Assembly (NCBI RefSeq): GCF_021917145.1
Contig: NC_061062.1
Coordinates: forward strand, 62,001-126,000
DNA: 64,000 nt
Direction of reading: 5' to 3'
Source: Hypomesus transpacificus
Lineage: Eukaryota; Chordata; Actinopteri; Osmeriformes; Osmeridae
Part shown: positions 1 to 10,250 of the stretch, in pieces
Layout: each line of letters begins with the position of its first letter
Numbering within the stretch: position 1 is the first letter of the stretch
Made by a program: the position numbers and the translations under genes
Notes under the pieces: generated by a model
Seen by the model: the letters and a program-made list of their open reading frames with translations, nothing else
Databases searched by the model: none
What the model was told of the DNA's origin: nothing

Positions 1-3000
1 TTTTTTGAGCCATATTCGCCTTGCCCCTTTGCAAGGCCCATAACTCTGCCTAGGAAGGCCCTAGAGGCCCCAAAGTTGGCCTGGCCTGTTCATCAGGGTC
101 CCCCCTACGGTCATATTTTCCATTGGATTTGGACTTTTTTTGAGCCATATTCGCCTTGCCCTTTTGCAAGGCCCATAACTCTGCCTAGGAAGGCCCTAGA
201 GGCCCCAAAGTTGGCCTGGCCTGTTCATCAGGGTCCCCCCTACGGTCATATTTTCCATTGGATTTGGACTTTTTTTGAGCCATATTCGCCTTGCCCTTTT
301 GCAAGGCCCATAACTCTGCCTAGGAAGGCCCTAGAGGCCCCAAAGTTGGCCTGGCCTGTTCATCAGGGTCCCCCCTACGGTCATATTTTCCATTGGATTT
401 GGACTTTTTTTGAGCCATATTCGCCTTGCCCTTTTGCAAGGCCCATAACTCTGCCTAGGAAGGCCCTAGAGGCCCCAAAGTTGGCCTGGCCTGTTCATCA
501 GAGTCCCCCCTACGGTCATATTTTCCATTGGATTTGGACTTTTTTTGAGCCATATTCGCCTTGCCCTTTTGCAAGGCCCATAACTCTGCCTAGGAAGGCC
601 CTAGAGGCCCCAAAGTTGGCCTGGCCTGTTCATCAGGGTCCCCCCTACGGTCATATTTTCCATTGGATTTGGACTTTTTTTGAGCCATATTCGCCTTGCC
701 CTTTTGCAAGGCCCATAACTCTGCCTAGGAAGGCCCTAGAGGCCCCAAAGTTGGCCTGGCCTGTACATCAGGGTCCCCCCTACGGTCATATTTTCCATTG
801 GATTTGGACTTTTTTTGAGCCATATTCGCCTTGCCCTTTTGCAAGGCCCATAACTCTGCCTAGGAAGGCCCTAGAGGCCCCAAAGTTGGCCTGGCCTGTT
901 CATCAGGGTCCCCCCTACGGTCATATTTTCCATTGGATTTGGACTTTTTTTGAGCCATATTCGCCTTGCCCCTTTGCAAGGCCCATAACTCTGCCTAGGA
1001 AGGCCCTAGAGGCCCCAAAGTTGGCCTGGCCTGTTCATCAGGGTCCCCCCTACGGTCATATTTTCCATTGGATTTGGACTTTTTTTGAGCCATATTCGCC
1101 TTGCCCTTTTGCAAGGCCCATAACTCTGCCTAGGAAGGCCCTAGAGGCCCCAAAGTTGGCCTGGCCTGTTCATCAGGGTCCCCCCTACGGTCATATTTTC
1201 CATTGGATTTGGACTTTTTTTGAGCCATATTCGCCTTGCCCTTTTGCAAGGCCCATAACTCTGCCTAGGAAGGCCCTAGAGGCCCCAAAGTTGGCCTGGC
1301 CTGTTCATCAGGGTCCCCCCTACGGTCATATTTTCCATTGGATTTGGACTTTTTTTGAGCCATATTCGCCTTGCCCTTTTGCAAGGCCCATAACTCTGCC
1401 TAGGAAGGCCCTAGAGGCCCCAAAGTTGGCCTGGCCTGTTCATCAGAGTCCCCCCTACGGTCATATTTTCCATTGGATTTGGACTTTTTTTGAGCCATAT
1501 TCGCCTTGCCCTTTTGCAAGGCCCATAACTCTGCCTAGGAAGGCCCTAGAGGCCCCAAAGTTGGCCTGGCCTGTTCATCAGGGTCCCCCCTACGGTCATA
1601 TTTTCCATTGGATTTGGACTTTTTTTGAGCCATATTCGCCTTGCCCTTTTGCAAGGCCCATAACTCTGCCTAGGAAGGCCCTAGAGGCCCCAAAGTTGGC
1701 CTGGCCTGTTCATCAGGGTCCCCCCTACGGTCATATTTTCCATTGGATTTGGACTTTTTTTGAGCCATATTCGCCTTGCCCTTTTGCAAGGCCCATAACT
1801 CTGCCTAGGAAGGCCCTAGAGGCCCCAAAGTTGGCCTGGCCTGTTCATCAGGGTCCCCCCTACGGTCATATTTTCCATTGGATTTGGACTTTTTTTGAGC
1901 CATATTCGCCTTGCCCTTTTGCAAGGCCCATAACTCTGCCTAGGAAGGCCCTAGAGGCCCCAAAGTTGGCCTGGCCTGTACATCAGGGTCCCCCCTACGG
2001 TCACATTTTCCATTGGATTTTGACTTTTTTTGAGCCATATTCGCCTTGCCCTTTTGCAAGGCCCATAACTCTGCCTAGGAAGGCCCTAGAGGCCCCAAAG
2101 TTGGCCTGGCCTGTACATCAGGGTCCCCCCTACGGTCACATTTTCCATTGGATTTGGACTTTTTTTGAGCCATATTCGCCTTGCCCTTTTGCAAGGCCCA
2201 TAACTCTGCCTAGGAAGGCCCTAGAGGCCCCAAAGTTGGCCTGGCCTGTTCATCAGGGTCCCCCCTACGGTCATATTTTCCATTGGATTTGGACTTTTTT
2301 TGAGCCATATTCGCCTTGCCCTTTTGCAAGGCCCATAACTCTGCCTAGGAAGGCCCTAGAGGCCCCAAAGTTGGCCTGGCCTGTACATCAGGGTCCCCCC
2401 TACGGTCATATTTTCCATTGGATTTGGACTTTTTTTGAGCCATATTCGCCTTGCCCCTTTGCAAGGCCCATAACTCTGCCTAGGAAGGCCCTAGAGGCCC
2501 CAAAGTTGGCCTGGCCTGTTCATCAGGGTCCCCCCTACGGTCATATTTTCCATTGGATTTGGACTTTTTTTGAGCCATATTCGCCTTGCCCTTTTGCAAG
2601 GCCCATAACTCTGCCTAGGAAGGCCCTAGAGGCCCCAAAGTTGGCCTGGCCTGTTCATCAGGGTCCCCCCTACGGTCATATTTTCCATTGGATTTGGACT
2701 TTTTTTGAGCCATATTCGCCTTGCCCCTTTGCAAGGCCCATAACTCTGCCTAGGAAGGCCCTAGAGGCCCCAAAGTTGGCCTGGCCTGTTCATCAGGGTC
2801 CCCCCTACGGTCATATTTTCCATTGGATTTGGACTTTTTTTGAGCCATATTCGCCTTGCCCCTTTGCAAGGCCCATAACTCTAACTAGGAAGGCCCTAGA
2901 GGCCCCAAAGTTGGCCTGGCCTGTTCATCAGGGTCCCCCCTACGGTCATATTTTCCATTGGATTTGGACTTTTTTTGAGCCATATTCGCCTTGCCCCTTT

Positions 3001-6000
3001 GCAAGGCCCATAACTCTGCCTAGGAAGGCCCTAGAGGCCCCAAAGTTGGCCTGGCCTGTTCATCAGGGTCCCCCCTACGGTCATATTTTCCATTGGATTT
3101 GGACTTTTTTTGAGCCATATTCGCCTTGCCCTTTTGCAAGGCCCATAACTCTGCCTAGGAAGGCCCTAGAGGCCCCAAAGTTGGCCTGGCCTGTTCATCA
3201 GGGTCCCCCCTACGGTCATATTTTCCATTGGATTTGGACTTTTTTTGAGCCATATTCGCCTTGCCCTTTTGCAAGGCCCATAACTCTAACTAGGAAGGCC
3301 CTAGAGGCCCCAAAGTTGGCCTGGCCTGTTCATCAGGGTCCCCCCTACGGTCATATTTTCCATTGGATTTGGACTTTTTTTGAGCCATATTCGCCTTGCC
3401 CTTTTGCAAGGCCCATAACTCTGCCTAGGAAGGCCCTAGAGGCCCCAAAGTTGGCCTGGCCTGTTCATCAGAGTCCCCCCTACGGTCATATTTTCCATTG
3501 GATTTGGACTTTTTTTGAGCCATATTCGCCTTGCCCTTTTGCAAGGCCCATAACTCTGCCTAGGAAGGCCCTAGAGGCCCCAAAGTTGGCCTGGCCTGTT
3601 CATCAGGGTCCCCCCTACGGTCATATTTTCCATTGGATTTGGACTTTTTTTGAGCCATATTCGCCTTGCCCTTTTGCAAGGCCCATAACTCTGCCTAGGA
3701 AGGCCCTAGAGGCCCCAAAGTTGGCCTGGCCTGTACATCAGGGTCCCCCCTACGGTCATATTTTCCATTGGATTTGGACTTTTTTTGAGCCATATTCGCC
3801 TTGCCCTTTTGCAAGGCCCATAACTCTGCCTAGGAAGGCCCTAGAGGCCCCAAAGTTGGCCTGGCCTGTACATCAGGGTCCCCCCTACGGTCACATTTTC
3901 CATTGGATTTGGACTTTTTTTGAGCCATATTCGCCTTGCCCTTTTGCAAGGCCCATAACTCTGCCTAGGAAGGCCCTAGAGGCCCCAAAGTTGGCCTGGC
4001 CTGTACATCAGGGTCCCCCCTACGGTCACATTTTCCATTGGATTTGGACTTTTTTTGAGCCATATTCGCCTTGCCCTTTTGCAAGGCCCATAACTCTGCC
4101 TAGGAAGGCCCTAGAGGCCCCAAAGTTGGCCTGGCCTGTTCATCAGAGTCCCCCCTACGGTCATATTTTCCATTGGATTTGGACTTTTTTTGAGCCATAT
4201 TCGCCTTGCCCTTTTGCAAGGCCCATAACTCTGCCTAGGAAGGCCCTAGAGGCCCCAAAGTTGGCCTGGCCTGTTCATCAGAGTCCCCCCTACGGTCATA
4301 TTTTCCATTGGATTTGGACTTTTTTTGAGCCATATTCGCCTTGCCCTTTTGCAAGGCCCATAACTCTGCCTAGGAAGGCCCTAGAGGCCCCAAAGTTGGC
4401 CTGGCCTGTTCATCAGAGTCCCCCCTACGGTCATATTTTCCATTGGATTTGGACTTTTTTTGAGCCATATTCGCCTTGCCCTTTTGCAAGGCCCATAACT
4501 CAGCCTAGGAAGGCCCTAGAGGCCCCAAAGTTGGCCTGGCCTGTTCATCAGGGTCCCCCCTACGGTCATATTTTCCATTGGATTTGGACTTTTTTTGAGC
4601 CATATTCGCCTTGCCCTTTTGCAAGGCCCATAACTCTGCCTAGGAAGGCCCTAGAGGCCCCAAAGTTGGCCTGGCCTGTACATCAGGGTCCCCCCTACGG
4701 TCATATTTTCCATTGGATTTGGACTTTTTTTGAGCCATATTCGCCTTGCCCTTTTGCAAGGCCCATAACTCTGCCTAGGAAGGCCCTAGAGGCCCCAAAG
4801 TTGGCCTGGCCTGTTCATCAGAGTCCCCCCTACGGTCATATTTTCCATTGGATTTGGACTTTTTTTGAGCCATATTCGCCTTGCCCTTTTGCAAGGCCCA
4901 TAACTCTGCCTAGGAAGGCCCTAGAGGCCCCAAAGTTGGCCTGGCCTGTTCATCAGGGTCCCCCCTACGGTCATATTTTCCATTGGATTTGGACTTTTTT
5001 TGAGCCATATTCGCCTTGCCCTTTTGCAAGGCCCATAACTCTGCCTAGGAAGGCCCTAGAGGCCCCAAAGTTGGCCTGGCCTGTTCATCAGGGTCCCCCC
5101 TACGGTCATATTTTCCATTGGATTTGGACTTTTTTTGAGCCATATTCGCCTTGCCCTTTTGCAAGGCCCATAACTCTGCCTAGGAAGGCCCTAGAGGCCC
5201 CAAAGTTGGCCTGGCCTGTACATCAGGGTCCCCCCTACGGTCATATTTTCCATTGGATTTGGACTTTTTTTGAGCCATATTCGCCTTGCCCCTTTGCAAG
5301 GCCCATAACTCTGCCTAGGAAGGCCCTAGAGGCCCCAAAGTTGGCCTGGCCTGTTCATCAGGGTCCCCCCTACGGTCATATTTTCCATTGGATTTGGACT
5401 TTTTTTGAGCCATATTCGCCTTGCCCCTTTGCAAGGCCCATAACTCTAACTAGGAAGGCCCTAGAGGCCCCAAAGTTGGCCTGGCCTGTTCATCAGGGTC
5501 CCCCCTACGGTCATATTTTCCATTGGATTTGGACTTTTTTTGAGCCATATTCGCCTTGCCCCTTTGCAAGGCCCATAACTCTGCCTAGGAAGGCCCTAGA
5601 GGCCCCAAAGTTGGCCTGGCCTGTTCATCAGGGTCCCCCCTACGGTCATATTTTCCATTGGATTTGGACTTTTTTTGAGCCATATTCGCCTTGCCCTTTT
5701 GCAAGGCCCATAACTCTGCCTAGGAAGGCCCTAGAGGCCCCAAAGTTGGCCTGGCCTGTTCATCAGAGTCCCCCCTACGGTCATATTTTCCATTGGATTT
5801 GGACTTTTTTTTAGACATATTCGCCTTGCCCTTTTGCAAGGCCCATAACTCAGCCTAGGAAGGCCCTAGAGGCCCCAAAGTTGGCCTGGCCTGTTCATCA
5901 GAGTCCCCCCTACGGTCATATTTTCCATTGGATTTGGACTTTTTTTGAGCCATATTCGCCTTGCCCTTTTGCAAGGCCCATAACTCTGCCTAGGAAGGCC

Positions 6001-7690
6001 CTAGAGGCCCCAAAGTTGGCCTGGCCTGTTCATCAGAGTCCCCCCTACGGTCATATTTTCCATTGGATTTGGACTTTTTTTGAGCCATATTCGCCTTGCC
6101 CTTTTGCAAGGCCCATAACTCTGCCTAGGAAGGCCCTAGAGGCCCCAAAGTTGGCCTGGCCTGTTCATCAGGGTCCCCCCTACGGTCATATTTTCCATTG
6201 GATTTGGACTTTTTTTGAGCCATATTCGCCTTGCCCTTTTGCAAGGCCCATAACTCTGCCTAGGAAGGCCCTAGAGGCCCCAAAGTTGGCCTGGCCTGTA
6301 CATCAGGGTCCCCCCTACGGTCATATTTTCCATTGGATTTGGACTTTTTTTGAGCCATATTCGCCTTGCCCTTTTGCAAGGCCCATAACTCTGCCTAGGA
6401 AGGCCCTAGAGGCCCCAAAGTTGGCCTGGCCTGTTCATCAGAGTCCCCCCTACGGTCACATTTTCCATTGGATTTGGACTTTTTTTGAGCCATATTCGCC
6501 TTGCCCTTTTGCAAGGCCCATAACTCTGCCTAGGAAGGCCCTAGAGGCCCCAAAGTTGGCCTGGCCTGTTCATCAGAGTCCCCCCTACGGTCATATTTTC
6601 CATTGGATTTGGACTTTTTTTGAGCCATATTCGCCTTGCCCCTTTGCAAGGCCCATAACTCTGCCTAGGAAGGCCCTAGAGGCCCCAAAGTTGGCCTGGC
6701 CTGTACATCAGGGTCCCCCCTACGGTCATATTTTCCATTGGATTTGGACTTTTTTTGAGCCATATTCGCCTTGCCCCTTTGCAAGGCCCATAACTCTGCC
6801 TAGGAAGGCCCTAGAGGCCCCAAAGTTGGCCTGGCCTGTTCATCAGGGTCCCCCCTACGGTCATATTTTCCATTGGATTTGGACTTTTTTTGAGCCATAT
6901 TCGCCTTGCCCTTTTGCAAGGCCCATAACTCTGCCTAGGAAGGCCCTAGAGGCCCCAAAGTTGGCCTGGCCTGTTCATCAGAGTCCCCCCTATGGTCATA
7001 TTTTCCATTGGATTTTGACTTTTTTTGAGCCATATTCGCCTTGCCCCTTTGCAAGGCCCATAACTCTGCCTAGGAAGGCCCTAGAGGCCCCAAAGTTGGC
7101 CTGGCCTGTTCATCAGAGTCCCCCCTACGGTCACATTTTCCATTGGATTTGGACTTTTTTTGAGCCATATTCGCCTTGCCCTTTTGCAAGGCCCATAACT
7201 CAGCCTAGGAAGGCCCTAGAGGCCCCAAAGTTGGCCTGGCCTGTTCATCAGAGTCCCCCCTACGGTCATATTTTCCATTGGATTTGGACTTTTTTGAGCC
7301 ATATTCGCCTTGCCCCTTTGCAAGGCCCATAACTCTGCCTAGGAAGGCCCTAGAGGCCCCAAAGTTGGCCTGGCCTGTTCATCAGAGTCCCCCCTACGGT
7401 CACATTTTCCATTGGATTTGGACTTTTTTTGAGCCATATTCGCCTTGCCCTTTTGCAAGGCCCATAACTCTGCCTAGGAAGGCCCTAGAGGCCCCAAAGT
7501 TGGCCTGGCCTGTTCATCAGAGTCCCCCCTACGGTCATATTTTCCATTGGATTTTGATTTTTTTTGAGCCATATTCGCCTTGCCCTTTTGCAGGGCCCAT
7601 AACTCTGCCTAGGAAGGCCCTAGAGGTCCCAAAGTTGGCCTGGTCTGTTCATCAGAGTCCCCTCTACGGTCGTGTTTTGCATTGGATTGG
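1..7690. repeat. 135-bp tandem satellite array (about 57 monomers, open to the left)
   Basis: The sequence repeats with an exact 135-bp period from the first base to about 7690; positions 79-213 are one monomer. Most monomers differ at only a few recurrent sites: catcagGgtc/Agtc, ctgtTcat/Acat, ggtcaTatt/Catt, a C/T before cttttgc, and ctgcc/ctaac/cagcc. The only length change I saw is one lost T near 7291. Because 135 is 45 codons, one plus-strand frame stays open for thousands of bases; I read this as a by-product of the period, not a gene. The last monomer (about 7555-7690) carries many private changes, as is usual at satellite margins. I do not recognise the family. A centromeric, pericentromeric or interstitial location cannot be decided here. 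Confidence 0.97.
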
Positions 7691-8091
7691 AAACTCATTG
7701 CAAGGCAAGGATGTGGCGGCACATAACAGGTGTAGGAAAACCCGGAGGGCAAACACAGACAAAAGAAAAACTTTGAAATTGCTGAGTGGCTAGTAATTTA
7801 CGAAAACCACTAGCCCCAGTGGCTGGTGAGCAATAATGTTAATGTAAAGCACTGACTGGCTCTGTGATGACTCCAAATAATAAAACATGTGTCAAGATTA
7901 GTGTGAAGGGATAACATAACTACCCCAAACAATATTTTGAAGTTTCGACTGCTTTATTCAGTAGTTACAGTGAGGTCACATATTCTGACGGCTGCTACTT
8001 GTCAGATATATTGTGACCTCTGTAGTACTTGCTCTGTGATGACTCGAAATAAGAAAACATAATTTATTTTTTATTTTTCCACCTTTATTCA
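7691..8091. other. Non-coding spacer to the right of the satellite
   Basis: No convincing gene, repeat or RNA is seen in this stretch. It begins with a short unique segment after the satellite edge and ends in an A/T-rich run just before the diverged monomer-like piece. Confidence 0.5.
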
Positions 8092-8165
8092 CCCCATAAC
8101 TCTGACTAGGAAGGTCCAATGTTCACCAAACTTGGTCTGGTTAATAATACCAGTCCCCTCAACAT
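8092..8165 (+). repeat. Lone diverged relative of the satellite monomer
   Basis: The phrase cccataactctg-ctaggaagg of the satellite recurs at about 8094-8115 as ccataactctgactaggaag. It is followed by a recognisable but degraded match: caaacttggtctggtt for caaagttggcctggcct, then an agtccc-like segment. Only about half a monomer is recognisable and it is not tandem. It may be an ancestral dispersed copy or a decayed outlier of the array. Confidence 0.6.
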
Positions 8166-8299
8166 GCTGTTATAATCATTTGATGCTGGGATCATTTTTT
8201 CAAGTTTTTTTGTCTGTCTATGTTTGTTCACAAAAACAAACCAAAGATCAGAGATTAACGATTTATTCGAATTTTGTTTATTGTTGCTTGCTTTCCTCC

Positions 8300-8545
8300 A
8301 GGTACACTCTACCACTTTCGAAGATCATGTTGCTTAATTGTAATTTGGAAAACTACATGCTCTTCTGGTTCTACCCATTGGCATTTATTTGCTTTTCACA
8401 ATGTATGCTTCATGTTTTGGCTACCCGCAATGTTTTGGGGCTATCTCGTTGTTTATGAACATTGACCTATGAACTTTTTGAAAAGCTCTTTCTTGTAAGT
8501 CGCTTTGGATAAAAGCAACTGCTAAATGAATACATGTAAATAAAT
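8300..8545 (+). repeat. Short dispersed element with LINE/SINE-type 3' tail (family T, copy 1)
   Basis: This segment shares a body (cacaatgtatgcttcatgtt, then a tcattgacctatg-like stretch) and a 3' tail (gtcgctttggataaaagc) with copies at about 23.7, 26.3, 30.1, 38.1 and 47.5 kb. The tail is the type shared by many fish LINEs and the SINEs they mobilise. No tRNA-like promoter boxes are visible in this family, so it could be a truncated LINE end or an unusual SINE. Confidence 0.7.
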
Positions 8546-8547
8546 GT

Positions 8548-8721
8548 GATGGAGGAGATGAGGATTGACTCAATAATGGCTGTGTAGAAGTGCACCATCA
8601 TTGTGTTTGGCAGGTTTACTTTCTTCAGCTGCCTTAGGAAGTACATCCTCTGTTGTGCCTTCTTTGTGAGGGAGCTGATGTTTAGTTCCTACTTGAGGTC
8701 CTGGGAGATGATAGTGTCCAG
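8548..8721 (-). mobile_element. LINE reverse-transcriptase C-terminal fragment
   Basis: The minus strand reads in one frame as a conserved fish non-LTR element tail, with the segments SLTKKAQQRMYFLRQLKK and TMMVHFYTAIIESIL. One in-frame TAG (ISQDLK-stop-ELNIS) shows it is dead. The RT core is absent, so this is a short truncated fragment lying against the next repeat. Confidence 0.7.
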
Positions 8722-9170
8722 AGGCCTGTTCCATAAAGCGAGTTTACCGAATAAGCCAGGCTTATGTCAATTAGTCAGACTAATTTCTAGTTCATTCGGT
8801 TCCATAAAGCCAGCTCAACGTAGTTCAAACTCAGTGACTATGGCAACGTATGCTTCGAAACTAGCCTGATCCGGGGCAGGCTAACTGTCAGGCTTAGCCC
8901 ATGTTGTTGTTTAATCAGACGTTCCTTTAACACTGACCCAATGGGAAAACGATGATATACCACAGATATTGTCATCTTCTCAGTCTCCCTAAGTTCAATA
9001 TGTAGGCTTTATTTATAGAAAATCAACTTAAATACATAGGCTACAACATTTAGCCTAATGCATTAAACAATGATGAACAATGATTTAATAAATACCTGGG
9101 CCTACGCTAAACGTATGGCTATATGCTAGTTTGTGATTTCAAATGTTTAGGCACGCATAGGCATGCTGTA
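8722..9170 (+). mobile_element. Non-autonomous TIR element, one arm (relative of 22647-23688)
   Basis: It starts with aggcctgttccataaagc and repeats the motif ggttccataaagcc about 80 bp further in. The whole segment matches the reverse complement of about 23280-23688, including the tail around 9000-9160. No transposase is visible. The right-hand end appears cut by, or replaced with, the RTE-like LINE fragment that follows. Confidence 0.65.
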
Positions 9171-9880
9171 GGCTGGGATGCGAATCAGCACCTCCGACCG
9201 GAAAAGGGTGGAGTGCCATCTCTGGGTTGGGGAGGAGATCTTGACCCAAGCGGAGGAGTTCAAGTATCTCGGGATCTTGTTCACGAGTGAGGGAAGAATG
9301 GAGCGCGAGATCGACAGGCGGATCAGTGCGGCGTCCACAGTGATGCGGGCTCTGCATTGGTCCGTCATGGTGAAGAAGGAGCTGAGTCGAAAGGCGTAGT
9401 TCTCTATTTACCAGTCGATCTACGTTCCTACCCTCACCTATGGTCACGAACTATGGGTAATGACCGAAAGAACGAAATTGCGAATACAAGCGGCCGAAAT
9501 GAGCTTTTCCCGCAGGGTGTCCGGGCTCTCCCTTAGGGATTGGGTGAGAAGCTCGGTCATCCGGGAGGGGCTCAGAGTAGAACCACTGCTCCTCTGCGAC
9601 GAGAGGAGCCAGATGAGGTGGCTTGGGCATCTGATCAGGATGCTTCCTCGACGCATCCCTGGTGAGGTTCTGGGCACGTCTGACTGGGAAGAGGCCCCGG
9701 GGAAGACCCAGGACACGCTGGAGGGACTATGTCTCTCGGCTGGCCTGGGAACGCCTCGGGGTCCCCCAGGAAGAGCTGGTGGAAGTGGCCGGGGAGAGGG
9801 AAGTCTGGGCCTCCCTGCTTAGTTTGCTGCCTCCGCGACCCGACCCCCAGGCAAGTGGTAGATGATGACATGACATCAAC
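9171..9880 (+). mobile_element. RTE-like (Rex3-type) LINE 3' fragment, degenerate
   Basis: The plus strand encodes the C-terminal end of a non-LTR retrotransposon polyprotein: FKYLGILFTSEGRMEREIDR, then YVPTLTYGHELWVMTE, then MRWLGHLIRM, and in another frame GRPRTRWRDYVSRLAWERLG. An in-frame TAG at 9397 and a frameshift near 9665-9690 inactivate it. The 5' part with the RT catalytic core is missing. The short gatgatgacatgac end is compatible with the brief GATG-type tails of fish RTE elements. Clade assignment is from protein resemblance only. Confidence 0.75.
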
Positions 9881-10074
9881 TAACTAATAAACATGTTTGT
9901 AATTATCATTAAAAAGTTTGGAAATTGATTAAATGAAGTGTTACCAAATGATGATATGTAAATTATTATAAATGTAATATTTTTCTTCTATCTCAAGGTA
10001 ACCAAAGTATTCTACTGTCAATCATACTTTTAAGAACATTTTCAGTTAATAGGGAAATGCTTGCACTGACGTAT

Positions 10075-10080
10075 TTTATT
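10075..10080 (-). promoter_or_regulatory. apob: Candidate apob polyadenylation signal (AATAAA)
   Basis: AATAAA on the minus strand, about 170 nt past the apob stop codon and the first canonical hexamer there. It would give a short 3' UTR. Confidence 0.5.
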
Positions 10081-10250
10081 CAGAACTCAGTTTTGCAGAG
10101 TATATTGCTTTTTGCAGTTAAACAGAGATGTAAAACTGTAACAACAAAACAAAATCTTGAGGGTGAGTAACAACTTTAAATATATTCAAATTAATTTCCT
10201 AATAACAATGTTCACAGCCATTTCCAATGAAGTGGAGGTACTTTCCTTTC

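Noticed and set aside
76..5814. 1912-codon open reading frame across the satellite, with continuations at 5881-7332 and 7278-7793
   Set aside because: A 135-bp unit is 45 codons, so any frame lacking a stop in one unit is open throughout. With 45 codons the chance is about 0.11 per frame, or about one half over six frames. Variants mix synonymous and non-synonymous changes and two breaks occur. No start context or splice structure was seen.
1..7690. CRISPR-like array
   Set aside because: The repeat is continuous with no unique spacers, and the context is a vertebrate genome.
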